From contig CAWIWT010000019.1 of assembly GCA_963839725.1 (NCBI GenBank), forward strand, positions 55,747-119,746: a DNA stretch of 64,000 bases. Reading direction: 5' to 3'. Shown piece by piece: positions 53,134 to 61,246 of this stretch (the stretch's first letter is position 1; every line of letters starts with the position of its first letter). The notes beneath the pieces are model-generated. The model made no database searches. It was not told the DNA's origin and saw only the letters and a list, made by a program, of their open reading frames with translations. The stretch is from Kumtagia sp963839725 (GTDB lineage: Bacteria; Pseudomonadota; Alphaproteobacteria; Rhizobiales; Rhizobiaceae). The position numbers were made by a program, and so were the translations under genes.

Positions 53134-54102
53134 ATGGTTGCTTCCGAGATATCGACATTGGAGACGGCAGGCCGATGCCCCGCATTTCTCATTTCCGCGG
53201 CTATCGCGATGTCTGTAGCGCTGAGCTGTGCCTTTGCTTTGATCGTGGGCACGCAAATGACCGGCAGGCAGAAACTGGCGCATCAGGTGCTTGTCGACTA
53301 CCAGAAGTGGAAGCTCGCTGGTCCGGTTGGCGATGTTGTGTTCGTAGGCGACAGTTCACTTGGCACAGCCATCAATGCCAACCTATGGCAATCCCTCACA
53401 GGCAAGACCGCAACCAACTTCGCGCTGACAGGAGCCTACGGCTATGCCGGCACGCTCGAAATGCTAGAGGCGATCCTTGAAGACCATGCACCGACCGACG
53501 TTGTCATCTTCCAAACCGCCGACATGATGATGCGCGCGCCGAAGGAAACTGTTCCTTCCATGTCATCCAAAAGAGCCAGCTTTTTGCATCGAGTCAGCGA
53601 GTTGTGGCTCGATAGTATGAATTTGGATGAACTGAAGGCGTCGATTGACTACGTAAAGAAAATCGCTGGCGGTAAAACACCTGACACGGATAACTCCGTT
53701 ATAGAAAACGATTATGTCTTACAGACAAATCGCAAGGCAATTATGCCGGAACCTGGAAAGTTCGACCCCTTGCTGGTGAACGACGCTAACCTGCTAAATC
53801 TGAATCGGATAGCAACAGTCTGCCGAGAAAGATCGTTGACCTGCATATACATGCATGGGCCGCTCGCCAGCCCGTTTTGCGAACAACGGACCTATTTCGA
53901 TAGTGTCAATTCGATGATTAGATCATCGGGTCTGGCGCTTGCCGCTGAACACTCGCTGTGTCTGTCGCCTGAGCAACTTGGCAACACATATGATCACACG
54001 GCGACCACAAAGAAAGACGAGATGACTCAGCGGGTAGCCGAAATAGTGCGGCCATTCCTCTCAAAACCGGCCAGTTCGATGTCCGCACCCGCAGCAAACT
54101 GA
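53134..54102 (+). CDS. SGNH-hydrolase-like partner of the MBOAT transferase
   Basis: A 322-residue protein. Residues 17-42 are an N-terminal membrane anchor or signal (CPAFLISAAIAMSVALSCAFALIVG). The domain behind begins VVFVGDSSLGTAINANLW, the GDSL/SGNH first block, followed by NFALTGAYGYAGTLEMLE with an Asn-Gly-like second block replaced by AxTGAY; the DxxH final block is not obvious (a TYDHTAT lies near the end). AlgJ/AlgX and DltD-type proteins with this fold take acyl groups from MBOAT proteins and put them on polymers outside. I infer the same here. GC content is lower than in the neighbouring genes. Confidence 0.72.
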   Translation: MVASEISTLETAGRCPAFLISAAIAMSVALSCAFALIVGTQMTGRQKLAHQVLVDYQKWKLAGPVGDVVFVGDSSLGTAINANLWQSLTGKTATNFALTGAYGYAGTLEMLEAILEDHAPTDVVIFQTADMMMRAPKETVPSMSSKRASFLHRVSELWLDSMNLDELKASIDYVKKIAGGKTPDTDNSVIENDYVLQTNRKAIMPEPGKFDPLLVNDANLLNLNRIATVCRERSLTCIYMHGPLASPFCEQRTYFDSVNSMIRSSGLALAAEHSLCLSPEQLGNTYDHTATTKKDEMTQRVAEIVRPFLSKPASSMSAPAAN

Positions 54103-54131
54103 AGTTCGCGGGCGATTCACGGGAAAGAACC

Positions 54132-54557
54132 ATGCCAACCTACGAGCCTGACAATGTTTTTGCCAAAATCCTGCGTGGCGAGATTCCGTGTCACAAGCTT
54201 TACGAAGACGACGCGACGTTGGCCTTCATGGACATAATGCCGCGCGGCGAAGGTCATTGCCTTGTTGTCCCGAAGCGACCATCGCGCAATATCCTTGATG
54301 TCGATGCCGCTAGCCTCGCAGCCGCAACAGCGACCACGCAAAAGCTAGCCAAGGCGGTCGTGAAAGCGTTCTCCGCCGATGGCGTGACGGTCCAGCAATT
54401 CAACGAGCCTGCCGGTGGACAGATTGTCTTTCACCTACATTTTCACATCATTCCGCGATTCGACGGCGTGGCGCTGAAACCTCATACCGGTCAGATGGAG
54501 AAACCGGAAATCCTTGCCGCCAATGCCGACAAAATCCGCGCCGCGCTGGCCGGTTGA
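54132..54557 (+). CDS. HIT-family nucleotide hydrolase/transferase
   Basis: A 141-residue protein with the histidine triad: HLHFHIIPR at about residues 99-107 (HxHxHxx) and a matching N-terminal part (NVFAKILRGEIPCHKLYEDDATLAFMDIMP, EGHCLVVPKR). HIT proteins such as Hint hydrolyse AMP-linked substrates like adenosine phosphoramidates. It is a typical single-domain bacterial member. It follows the SGNH-like gene by 29 bases but the link is probably only positional. Confidence 0.92.
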   Translation: MPTYEPDNVFAKILRGEIPCHKLYEDDATLAFMDIMPRGEGHCLVVPKRPSRNILDVDAASLAAATATTQKLAKAVVKAFSADGVTVQQFNEPAGGQIVFHLHFHIIPRFDGVALKPHTGQMEKPEILAANADKIRAALAG

Positions 54558-54812
54558 ATAAACAAACAAGCCCCACCTTCAACAAGAATAAGCAAACATC
54601 TGTGGACCTGGCTCGCCAGCTCGGCGAAGCTAAAATTGGGCAAAATCATGGCGATCGACCTTGATGTTGCCGTATTTCTTCCATAGCCCGATACTGGGCT
54701 ACGAATTGGATTCGCCGGGTTCGTCTCTCACGTTTTGAGGGCGTGGCATTTCGGTTTCGACTGAGAATACCGTCGGCACAAAAGCCGGTCGCATACGTGG
54801 GAAGGAAGCAGT

Positions 54813-56012
54813 TTGCGAGTAACGCGTGGCGCGAGAGGGGGACGGATTGCGGTTGCGGGGGCATTGTTCTCCCTTCTGCTCGCTTCCTGCACCTCTTCGG
54901 GCGATCCCAGCCTTCAGTTGAGTGCCGAAGGCTACAATAATTCCGCAGCAATGATGCCTTCCGCAGACGGTGCGCCCGGCGATGCCGGGTCCGTCGCTGC
55001 CAATGCAACCGCAAATGACGCCGGATTGCCGGCGCAGGTGGCATACCTGCCAGCCGCAAATCCCAACGGCGTGCAGAAGCCGGACGAAGCAGCAATTTCC
55101 GCGGTTAAGTCCGATAAGGACATGCCTGTCAAAGCGGACAAGCAAGCCGAGATAACTGCTGCCAAGTCTGCGGACGAAGCCAAGCCGGCAACAGCCTCCG
55201 GCGCGGTCTTGGCAACCGCCGCCGTGCCTCAGGCCAAAACGCCGAAGAAGAAATCCTTTTTTGGCTCGATGTTTGGCACCTCATCCGCATCAGCTGCGCC
55301 CGTGCACTCCGACCGCAGCGGTGCAGCGGCCCCGGTGAAGAAGCCCGTCAGGGAGACGATCGTCGAGAACATCCCCGCGAAAGGGACGGGCAAAGAAACG
55401 GTTCGGGAAGCACCGCCGGCAAATCTCGAATTGGATATGGCTTCGCTTTCCGAAAGCAGCAGCGGCAAGATCCGCAAGCCTGTTCAGCTTGCCTCTTATA
55501 CGAATGAAGACGACGCCCTGCCCGGCGTGCGCGCCTCGGCCCTTTTCGAAATCAAGCGCAAATCTGGCATCGACGACGACAGCGACGTGGACATTCACGA
55601 GGAAGACGAATTCAGCGGCGGCGTGCAGCTCGCATCGGCCGCTGGCATGGCACGGCTTGCGCCCAATGGTCTGCTGAAGCAGACGGAAAGCGTCGATGTC
55701 GCCTGCCTGAAGCCGTCGCTGGTGCGCGTGCTGAAGGTCATCGAGCGGCGCTATGGCAGGAAGCTGATCGTTACCTCCGGCTACCGCAGCCGCGCCCGAA
55801 ACATCGCTGCTCGCGGCGCCAGGAATTCGATGCATATGTATTGCGCGGCCGCAGACATCCAAGTGCCGGGCGTCAGCAAGTGGGAGCTTGCCACCTTCCT
55901 GCGCGGCATGCCCAACCGGGGCGGCGTGGGCACCTATTGTCACACAAATTCCGTGCATGTGGACATTGGCCCGGAGCGCGACTGGAACTGGCGCTGCCGC
56001 CGCAGAGGCTAG
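54813..56012 (+). CDS. Lipoprotein with C-terminal YcbK-like/M15 (DUF882) domain
   Basis: A 399-residue exported protein. The N-terminus has a signal with a lipobox (GALFSLLLASC), so it is likely a lipoprotein. Residues about 30-270 are a low-complexity alanine/lysine/proline-rich region with little fold. The last 125 residues form a peptidase M15/DUF882 domain with LIVTSGYRSRARNIAARGARNSMHMYCAAADIQ and CHTNSVHVDIG, where the HxxxxxxD and HxH metal ligands are visible. Family members are murein LD- or DD-peptidase-like; activity is inferred. The start is TTG with a GGAAGGAAG site. The tRNA-Glu gene follows on the same strand. Confidence 0.88.
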   Translation: MRVTRGARGGRIAVAGALFSLLLASCTSSGDPSLQLSAEGYNNSAAMMPSADGAPGDAGSVAANATANDAGLPAQVAYLPAANPNGVQKPDEAAISAVKSDKDMPVKADKQAEITAAKSADEAKPATASGAVLATAAVPQAKTPKKKSFFGSMFGTSSASAAPVHSDRSGAAAPVKKPVRETIVENIPAKGTGKETVREAPPANLELDMASLSESSSGKIRKPVQLASYTNEDDALPGVRASALFEIKRKSGIDDDSDVDIHEEDEFSGGVQLASAAGMARLAPNGLLKQTESVDVACLKPSLVRVLKVIERRYGRKLIVTSGYRSRARNIAARGARNSMHMYCAAADIQVPGVSKWELATFLRGMPNRGGVGTYCHTNSVHVDIGPERDWNWRCRRRG

Positions 56013-56146
56013 CGAAGCATCGGCCCTATCGACGTTCTGTTCCGTCATGCAGCTGCGGCTGCCTGCGGCAAAACAAGTTGTGATTTTGCGGATGCGAACG
56101 GGTTGCCGAGCCGCACCAAACTTTGTATAGGCGCTTTTATCTGAGC

Positions 56147-56221
56147 GCGCCCATCGTCTAGCGGTCAGGACACCGCCCTTTCACGGCGGTAACAGGGGTT
56201 CGATTCCCCTTGGGCGTACCA
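56147..56221 (+). tRNA. tRNA-Glu (TTC)
   Basis: The sequence folds fully: acceptor stem GCGCCCA / TGGGCGT with a terminal G-U pair, D-arm TCGTCTAGCGGTCAGGAC, anticodon stem CCGCC / GGCGG closing loop CTTTCAC with anticodon TTC (near 56180-56186), T-arm GGGG-TTCGATT-CCCC, and an encoded CCA end. It is the last clearly core gene; what follows for at least 3 kb looks accessory, so its 3' end may be an integration target. Confidence 0.93.
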
Positions 56222-56713
56222 GATAAACCCTTGAAAAACCTAGCTTTTGCATTTTCCGAGAGAGCGGTTTGGGTAACTTTGGGTAAATTAACAGCATCTA
56301 ACGCCGCCGCACGTTAAGGACAATCCCCAATACACCCAGCGGGTGCGTCGTTCAATCTGGCGACCGTCCACTGCCCCGGGCGACAGAGCGATCACACCAC
56401 CGCGCAATCAAGCGCGTTGGGAGACCGCCGAGAAATTCACCGACAAAACCGTCCGCGCCACCATCCTTGGAAAGACAAGGCCCCGGTCGAATTCGGCAAG
56501 CGCCTTGGTCGCGGAATTGAATCGTGTCAGATACTGCCGGCGCGAATTTAACGAGAAGCTCAGCCCCGTTCGCGCACAGAAAAAACTCGCATGACGCGCC
56601 TCCGCTTGCTTCGAAGCACCCGCATTTAATCCCGGGTTTTAATGCTGTTTCGGCCCCACTTTTTTTGTGATGAATAGGAAGCTTCCTAAAACATGACGCA
56701 AAGGAAGCCGTCC
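56222..56713. other. Gene-free DNA downstream of tRNA-Glu
   Basis: No supported coding sequence. The open frame at 56343-56594 has the composition of a random GC-rich frame and no ribosome site. Just after the tRNA is an A/T-rich block with the tandem GGGTAACTTTGGGTAAATTAAC, which resembles the sequence often left at tRNA integration sites, but I cannot show a second attachment copy. Confidence 0.4.
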
Positions 56714-57022
56714 ATGACTAAACTTACACCAGAGCAAATTGCTGACTTTCCCAGTGACGTGATGGACCTCTACCGGAGGGTGGCGGATGCCAATCCGGAA
56801 TTGAATATTGAGGACGTCTATGCTGACTGGAATGACGCCCACGACGAGAAACTGTTGGTCGTCGCGGCGAGGATTTACTTTATTGCAGAGTTCCGGGATG
56901 AGCGATATCGCCATATCGGCAAGCAAGGGTTCGACACGATCTTCATAGTCTTGGTCAGAAAGATGATGGATTACGGCGAAGCCTTGGAACAAGCCGAAAT
57001 CGAAGCCGAGGAAACCGCCTAG
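56714..57022 (+). CDS. Small acidic hypothetical protein
   Basis: A 102-residue soluble, acidic protein (MTKLTPEQIADFPSDVMDL, DANPELNIEDVYADWNDAHDE, then a hydrophobic helix YFIAEFRDERYRHIGKQ...IFIVLVRKMMDYGEALEQ). I do not recognise the family. The start at 56714 is preferred because an upstream in-frame ATG (56693) has no ribosome site. It has its own intrinsic terminator at 57054-57085. Composition is less GC-rich than the core genes, as expected for acquired DNA. Confidence 0.6.
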   Translation: MTKLTPEQIADFPSDVMDLYRRVADANPELNIEDVYADWNDAHDEKLLVVAARIYFIAEFRDERYRHIGKQGFDTIFIVLVRKMMDYGEALEQAEIEAEETA

Positions 57023-57053
57023 CACGGAAGCCCACACGCGCGTTCGCCAGCAA

Positions 57054-57085
57054 AAAGGCCCCGAGAACTACCAGCCGGGGCCTTT
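57054..57085 (+). terminator. Intrinsic terminator
   Basis: Stem AAAGGCCCC / GGGGCCTTT (57054-57062, 57077-57085) with a 14-base loop, 32 bases behind the small acidic gene. The symmetrical A/T ends mean it can work for both strands. Confidence 0.8.
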
Positions 57086-57152
57086 AATCGCGCCGTGCGC
57101 CGCCTGTGGCGCGCCGTGCCGCCGATCAGGGCTTTATGGAACGACTCCACGA

Positions 57153-57191
57153 TCACTGGCCGGGGTAGATGCCCGGCGGCAGCCAAATCAT
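57153..57191 (-). CDS. Possible 12-residue peptide with strong ribosome site
   Basis: On the minus strand, GGAAGGAGGCTTCC is followed by an ATG and a 12-codon frame reading MIWLPPGIYPGQ then TGA. The Shine-Dalgarno match is among the best in the window and the peptide is not of average composition (four Pro/Gly pairs, Trp, Tyr). It could be a leader peptide or chance. It lies between a small phage-type gene and the tRNA-Ala half. I include it because the ribosome site needs an explanation. Confidence 0.25.
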   Translation of the reverse strand: MIWLPPGIYPGQ

Positions 57192-57344
57192 GGAAGCCTC
57201 CTTCCCTTTTCCACAATCTGAGCGAAACACTTCCGAGGCTGCCTCGCGTTCCGACCTCTGCCGTCATGGTGATCGTCATCGAGCATCCGCACGGGCAGCA
57301 GCGCCACCAGGCGTGCGGCGTCAATCCGGCGATTGATCGGAAGG

Positions 57345-57394
57345 CCTGCATGGCATGCAGGAGGTCAGCCGTTCGATCCCGCTTGGCTCCACCA
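57345..57394 (+). other. Attachment scar: 3' half of tRNA-Ala(GGC)
   Basis: Reads as the 3' half of a tRNA-Ala: anticodon stem CCTGC / GCAGG with loop ATGGCAT (anticodon GGC, 57350-57356), variable bases AGGTC, a T-arm AGCC-GTTCGAT-CCCGCT and acceptor TGGCTCC-A-CCA. The 5' acceptor and D-arm are absent. One T-stem base (a C where the intact tRNA should have G) is mutated, so the stem is weakened. The half is therefore a relic or an imported copy. By the same logic as the tRNA-Thr half, the element that left it should lie to its left, but only about 1 kb separates it from tRNA-Glu. Confidence 0.75.
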
Positions 57395-57730
57395 AGAGTC
57401 TCTGGTTAAGTTATTGAAATAATATCATATATTGTGGCCGCGCATTCCCATTCCCCACTTTATTCCCCATCTCTCTGCGAAGGAGCTTGCAGGTTTTCGG
57501 GCCGGATAAACCTTATCTGCCGCGCGACGAGGCGACCCTCCATGGGAAACCGCTACTTTGGTCATGACGGCTTCAGCTGTGGCGACATGGCATATGCGTA
57601 CAGATCAATCCTTCTGGGCGACATTGGTGGAAAAGCCCGGTCAACGAGCTAAACTTTCCAAAAAAATCTTGAACATTGCCGCCGGCTATCAAAATTTGCG
57701 AAGTCAGCCCTCGCCGTTTCGCTCAGGTGG
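57395..57730. other. Gene-free spacer
   Basis: No coding sequence is supported. The first 40 bases are AT-rich (ATTGAAATAATATCATATATTG), followed by CCACTTTATTCCCC-type sequence of the kind often seen beside tRNA integration sites. Short open frames here have no ribosome sites. Confidence 0.4.
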
Positions 57731-57949
57731 TCAGCCCAAGCCTGCAGCTGCCGACGCTTCTCCAGCGCATCGACGGGACGCACGCTCCACTATGTGGTCG
57801 ACACATCTCAATCCACTGGTCTCTGCGAACCAGATCTCCAGGTCCTTGATGCGCGCGACGAGCTCTTCATCAGTCAGATCCTCTAGAGGATCGCTGGGCA
57901 AGATCGTTCGTTCCAACCGGGTCAGTCGCGCGTTAAGTGCCATCTTCAT
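57731..57949 (-). CDS. Small hypothetical protein, partner of DUF5681 gene
   Basis: A 72-residue charged protein (MKMALNARLTRLERTILPSD, EDLTDEELVARIKDLEIWFAE) with predicted helical character; not recognised. Its start lies four bases after the DUF5681 stop on the same strand, so they are probably translated together. Small helical proteins of this kind occur next to phage terminase-like genes, but no terminase is seen here. Confidence 0.55.
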   Translation of the reverse strand: MKMALNARLTRLERTILPSDPLEDLTDEELVARIKDLEIWFAETSGLRCVDHIVERASRRCAGEASAAAGLG

Positions 57950-57953
57950 TTTC

Positions 57954-58391
57954 CTAGCGCCTTATCTTGGTACGCGCCTCAAGCACCGCGATGCGATCGG
58001 CAAGCTCGCTCGTCTCAATCGCTTTCCTATGCGCTTCCAGCAAACTGACCACTGCAGTGCCCTCTTCAGGTGACATGGCACCATCCGCAACTTGTTGGTT
58101 GATGCTCGCGATCGCTCCGGGCAGATCTGCAGCCGTCTCTACGATTGGCAGTTCGAAGCGGATGCGCGAGCCTCTCCGGGGTGGCCATACGCGATCGAGG
58201 ATCGTGCGGGCGGCAATGCTGTCGCCTGCCTTTGCCTTCTCGATCTGCACCCTAATAATAGCTTCTGCTTCGCCCTCGCCAAAAGCATCAAGAGCGACCA
58301 GGACCTTCGACCGTGACCCCACAGCCCGACCCTTCGGGTTTCCGGACCGACCTCGTTTGAAGCGAGTAACCGTTGAGCCTTCGTCGTACAT
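57954..58391 (-). CDS. DUF5681 domain protein
   Basis: A 145-residue protein. The N-terminal motif FKRGRSGNPKGRAVGSRSKV is the DUF5681 signature, a basic, probably DNA-contacting segment usually at the head of proteins in prophage and mobile-element gene blocks. The rest is helical (EAEAIIRVQIEKAKAGDSIAARTILDRVWPPRRGSRIRFELP, ...AIASINQQVADGAMSPEEGTAVVSLLEAHRKAIE), which resembles phage small-terminase-like proteins in layout. Role unknown. It is followed by a 72-residue gene in the same unit and lies in the accessory region between tRNA-Ala half and the GC-rich ABC locus. Confidence 0.75.
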   Translation of the reverse strand: MYDEGSTVTRFKRGRSGNPKGRAVGSRSKVLVALDAFGEGEAEAIIRVQIEKAKAGDSIAARTILDRVWPPRRGSRIRFELPIVETAADLPGAIASINQQVADGAMSPEEGTAVVSLLEAHRKAIETSELADRIAVLEARTKIRR

Positions 58392-59372
58392 TTTCTATCC
58401 TGCAAATTACCTGCACTAGCAGGCACAGACACTACTAATGGATATGGTCACACTGAAGTTGACTACATGTAGATATCATATCAGTTCGATGGCGGCCAGT
58501 GGCAACCTAACCAACGTTATCCGGTGAGTGAGAAAAAACCAGCAAACGCATGTCTGGCGAACTGACAAAACTGACAGAACGTGCAGTAGACGGGGTTATG
58601 TCGGTTTTGTCAGTAGCCAGGATGGCCGCTGAGCATTTCGCCGCCGCCCATTGACCATGCAGTCACTGGTTCCGCTGGTCGATCCAACGAAAAGCAGCGT
58701 CACGCCGATGATCTCCGAAGCCATTCACCGTCTCCGCCTAGCCATCTATTTGCGGCCGCATCGTTGCTGCGCTCGTCGGGCATCACGGCGTCGAACCCGA
58801 GAAAGCGCGGATCGCTGTATTCGAAGGCGATATGCGAAGTGACCTCGAGGCTTGCCTGGCAGAGCGCCGTCCGCCGTCCCACCTTGCCGCTACCCTGGCG
58901 CTCGACCCGGACCTGGGTGCCCGGGCTTGGAAAAGGCTCGCGCCTCTCGCGATAATCACGGCAGCGCGCGGCTGGCTCGACGCAACGAGAACGTCTACGA
59001 TCCATCGCGAGACTGTCCCGGTTGCACGGTTTCGCCACGCCGGCTCCAGTTGGACCGGAGGCGCCGCAGCACAGATCGGCATCTATCCGTCCCGCATCGT
59101 CCGCAGCAGCGAGCCGGTTGTCGCCTTTGCGAACCGTTTCACAAAGGTGACCATGGCAATGTCATGGCGGCATGTGATGGAACGCCGATGGGCGGCCCGT
59201 GCTGCTCTATCAACATCGTGATCGGCGAGGTGGGAATAGCAACCGCCTGGCGGGTAGAAGCGCTGCTACGCCTCCTCCTGCTATTCGCAGAGCGGTACGG
59301 CGTCGCTGCCGAATATAGCTAGGATCCGGATGCCACCGGTCAGCTTGCCCGGGTGCGACAAACCCTATCGGC
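58392..59372. other. Gene-poor stretch with inverted repeat and decayed coding
   Basis: No intact gene is supported over almost 1 kb. At 58561-58614 there is a strong inverted repeat (separate entry). From about 58700 onward the minus strand contains protein-like pieces in shifting frames (for example HIAFEYSDPRFLGFDAVMPD near 58770-58830, and RRHGDGE-like pieces nearby), and the plus strand others near 59150-59320. I cannot assemble or name a gene from them. It reads as a degraded catabolic gene or a poorly sequenced one at the edge of the GC-rich block. Confidence 0.4.
58561..58614. repeat. 15-bp inverted repeat
   Basis: Left arm ACTGACAAAACTGAC (58561-58575), right arm GTCGGTTTTGTCAGT (58600-58614), with one mismatch and 24 bases between. 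The left arm is itself an imperfect 9-bp tandem (ACTGACAAA-ACTGACAGA). Arrays of this kind serve as operators, partition sites or iterons. No adjacent regulator gene is obvious except the DUF5681 unit, 170 bases away. Confidence 0.6.
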
Positions 59373-60093
59373 CTATTCGGCTGCCTCCCTCACCTGGATC
59401 AGCCGTCTTTCTACCTGCTGCAAGTGGAGGCGCATGGCTGCTGCCGCGCCGTCGAGGTCGCGGTCGGCGATCGCGTCGACGATGCGCTGGTGATCGGCGA
59501 AGCTGTGGTGGTCCGCCGGCGGCCGCGCGCCGTCGGCGCGCAGCCGGCCCCAGACCACGGCGCGGCGGATGGCGTTCAGCACGTCGAACAGGCCGAGCAG
59601 CAGCGTGTTGCGGCTCGCCTGAGCGATCTGCCGATGCAGCAGATTGTCGAAGTTCTCGTATTGCCGCCAGGTCGTCGCGCTCGCGCGTCTGCGCCAGCGA
59701 CTGGCGCATCGCGGCGATGTCGTCGAGCGTCGCGTGCAGCGCCGCCTCGCGCGCGATCTCCGGCTCGAGGATCAGGCGGGCGCGCATCACGTCGGACGGG
59801 TTGGAGCGCGCCGGCGATGTCGGAGATCGCGACCGTCTCGCTCGATCGGCCGGCTGCCGACGAAGGTGCCCTTGCCGACGTGCCGCCAGATGCGGCCGTC
59901 GCCTCCAGCACCGCGAGCGCCTTGCGCAGGTCGCCGCGCGAGACGCCGAGGATCTCGCAGAGCTCGCGCTCCGGCGGCAGCCGGCTGTCGGCCGGCAGAT
60001 CGAGCTGCGCGAGATAGGCCTGGAGCTGCACCAGCGCCGCGTGCCGCCGTCGCCCGCGGGATCGTCCAATGGTTTGACCAATTCGCTAATCAT
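59373..60093 (-). pseudogene. GntR-family (FadR/FCD) regulator with several frameshifts
   Basis: Pieces from three frames align into one FadR-type regulator: MISELVKPLDD at the start (60093), the winged helix segment LPADSRLPPERELCEILGVSRGDLRKALAVLEA, then in another frame DVMRARLILEPEIAREAALHA and DDIAAMRQSLAQTRERDDLAA of the FCD domain, and finally MLNAIRRAVVWGRLRAD to DHQRIVDAIADRDLDGAAAAMRLHLQQVERRL, which holds the conserved HxxxxxA/D metal or ligand residues. At least three indels are needed to join them. Its gene is divergent from the ABC operon, so it probably controls it through the TTGGTC-type sites between. Confidence 0.75.
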
Positions 60094-60214
60094 CCTGGTT
60101 GCACGCGCTGGTCATAATCGCATCGACGCCTCCGGTCAATCGACAGCTCAAGATTTGAGCGTCTGATTTCGGCTTGACCAATCACTGCCAAGGTCTAACC
60201 AATCGACAATTGGT
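60070..60214. promoter_or_regulatory. GntR-type operators between regulator and ABC operon
   Basis: The element TTGACCAAT occurs near 60074-60082 and 60174-60182, and an inverted pair ACCAAT-CGACA-ATTGGT is at 60198-60214. ATTGGTCAA is the complement of the same element. Palindromic GGTC/GACC-type half-sites are typical for FadR/FCD-type GntR regulators, and their placement between regulator and transporter fits autoregulation plus operon control. Confidence 0.55.
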
Positions 60215-60235
60215 CAAGAAACTGGGAGGAAGACA

Positions 60236-61232
60236 ATGACCGGACTGTCCAGACGCACGATCATGGCAGGCATTGTTGCCGCCGTGCTGGGAACGACCGC
60301 CTCGCTCGCGGCCGCCAATGCCGGCGACATGCGCATCGCCTTCGGCGACCTGCCGGGCATCGAATCGATCCAGACGCTCGCCGCGATCGAGCGCGCCAAG
60401 GAGCGCGGCGTCAACGTCGAGCTGATCATCCTCAACGACGAGGACCTCGCCGCCCAGGCGATCGTCGGCGGCCAGGCCGATGTCGGTATCGGCGCGCCCT
60501 ATACGCTGATCCAGAAGGCCGGCGTGCCGATCCGGCTGTTCGCGCAGATCTCGACGCTGCGCTTCTTCCCGGTCGTCAACACCGAGTTCTACAAGACCTG
60601 GAAGGACCTCGACGGCCAGGAGATCGCCGTGCAGGCGCGCGGCTCCGGCACCGAGGCGGTGATGCTGCTGATGGCCAAGAACCACGGCATCAGCTACAGC
60701 AACATCAGCTACGTGCCGGGCTCCGAGGTGCGCCGCAACGCGCTGCTGCAGGGCACGATCAAGGCATCCATCGTCGACGCCGCCAACCGCCGCGTGCTGC
60801 AGGCGGAAGCCGGCGACAAGTTCATCGTGCTGCCGGTCGAGGATCTCAGCGCCACCGACGAGGGCTTGTTCGCCACCGCCGACTATCTCGCCAGGGATGC
60901 GGCCGACGTCGACATCCTGGTCGAGGAGCTGATCAACACCGCCCGCGAGATCACCGCCAACCCCGCCGTCGCCGTCGAATACCGCAACAAGTACAAGCTG
61001 CTGCCCGACCTCGGTGCGGAGGCCGACGCCGAGATCGCCGCCTACTACAAGGAGACGGCCGCGGCCGGAGCGCTGCCGCTCAACGGCGGCGGCGCGGAAG
61101 CGGCGGCCGACGACTTCGCGCTTCTTCACGCTCGCCGGCCAGATCGAGGGCGACCCGGCGACGCTCAAGGTCGAGGATTTCTGGGACGTCGGCGCGCTCG
61201 ACCGCGCGCTCGGCAAGCTCGGCACGAAGTAG
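60236..61232 (+). CDS. ABC transporter substrate-binding protein (NMT1/TauA-like), one frameshift
   Basis: A Tat-exported binding protein: TGLSRRTIMAGIVAAVLG has the twin-arginine motif. The mature part starts NAGDMRIAFGDLPGIESIQT and includes GQADVGIGAPYTLIQKAGVPIRL and QARGSGTEAVMLLMAKNHG, the pattern of the NMT1/THI5-like SBPs that serve aromatic or taurine-type uptake. One extra base near 61120 breaks the frame before FFTLAGQIEGDPATLK, DFWDVGALDRALGKLG. Corrected length about 331. Start ATG with GGGAGGAAGA. It heads the permease/ATPase operon. Confidence 0.85.
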
Positions 61233-61246
61233 CGGGCCGCGGGACG

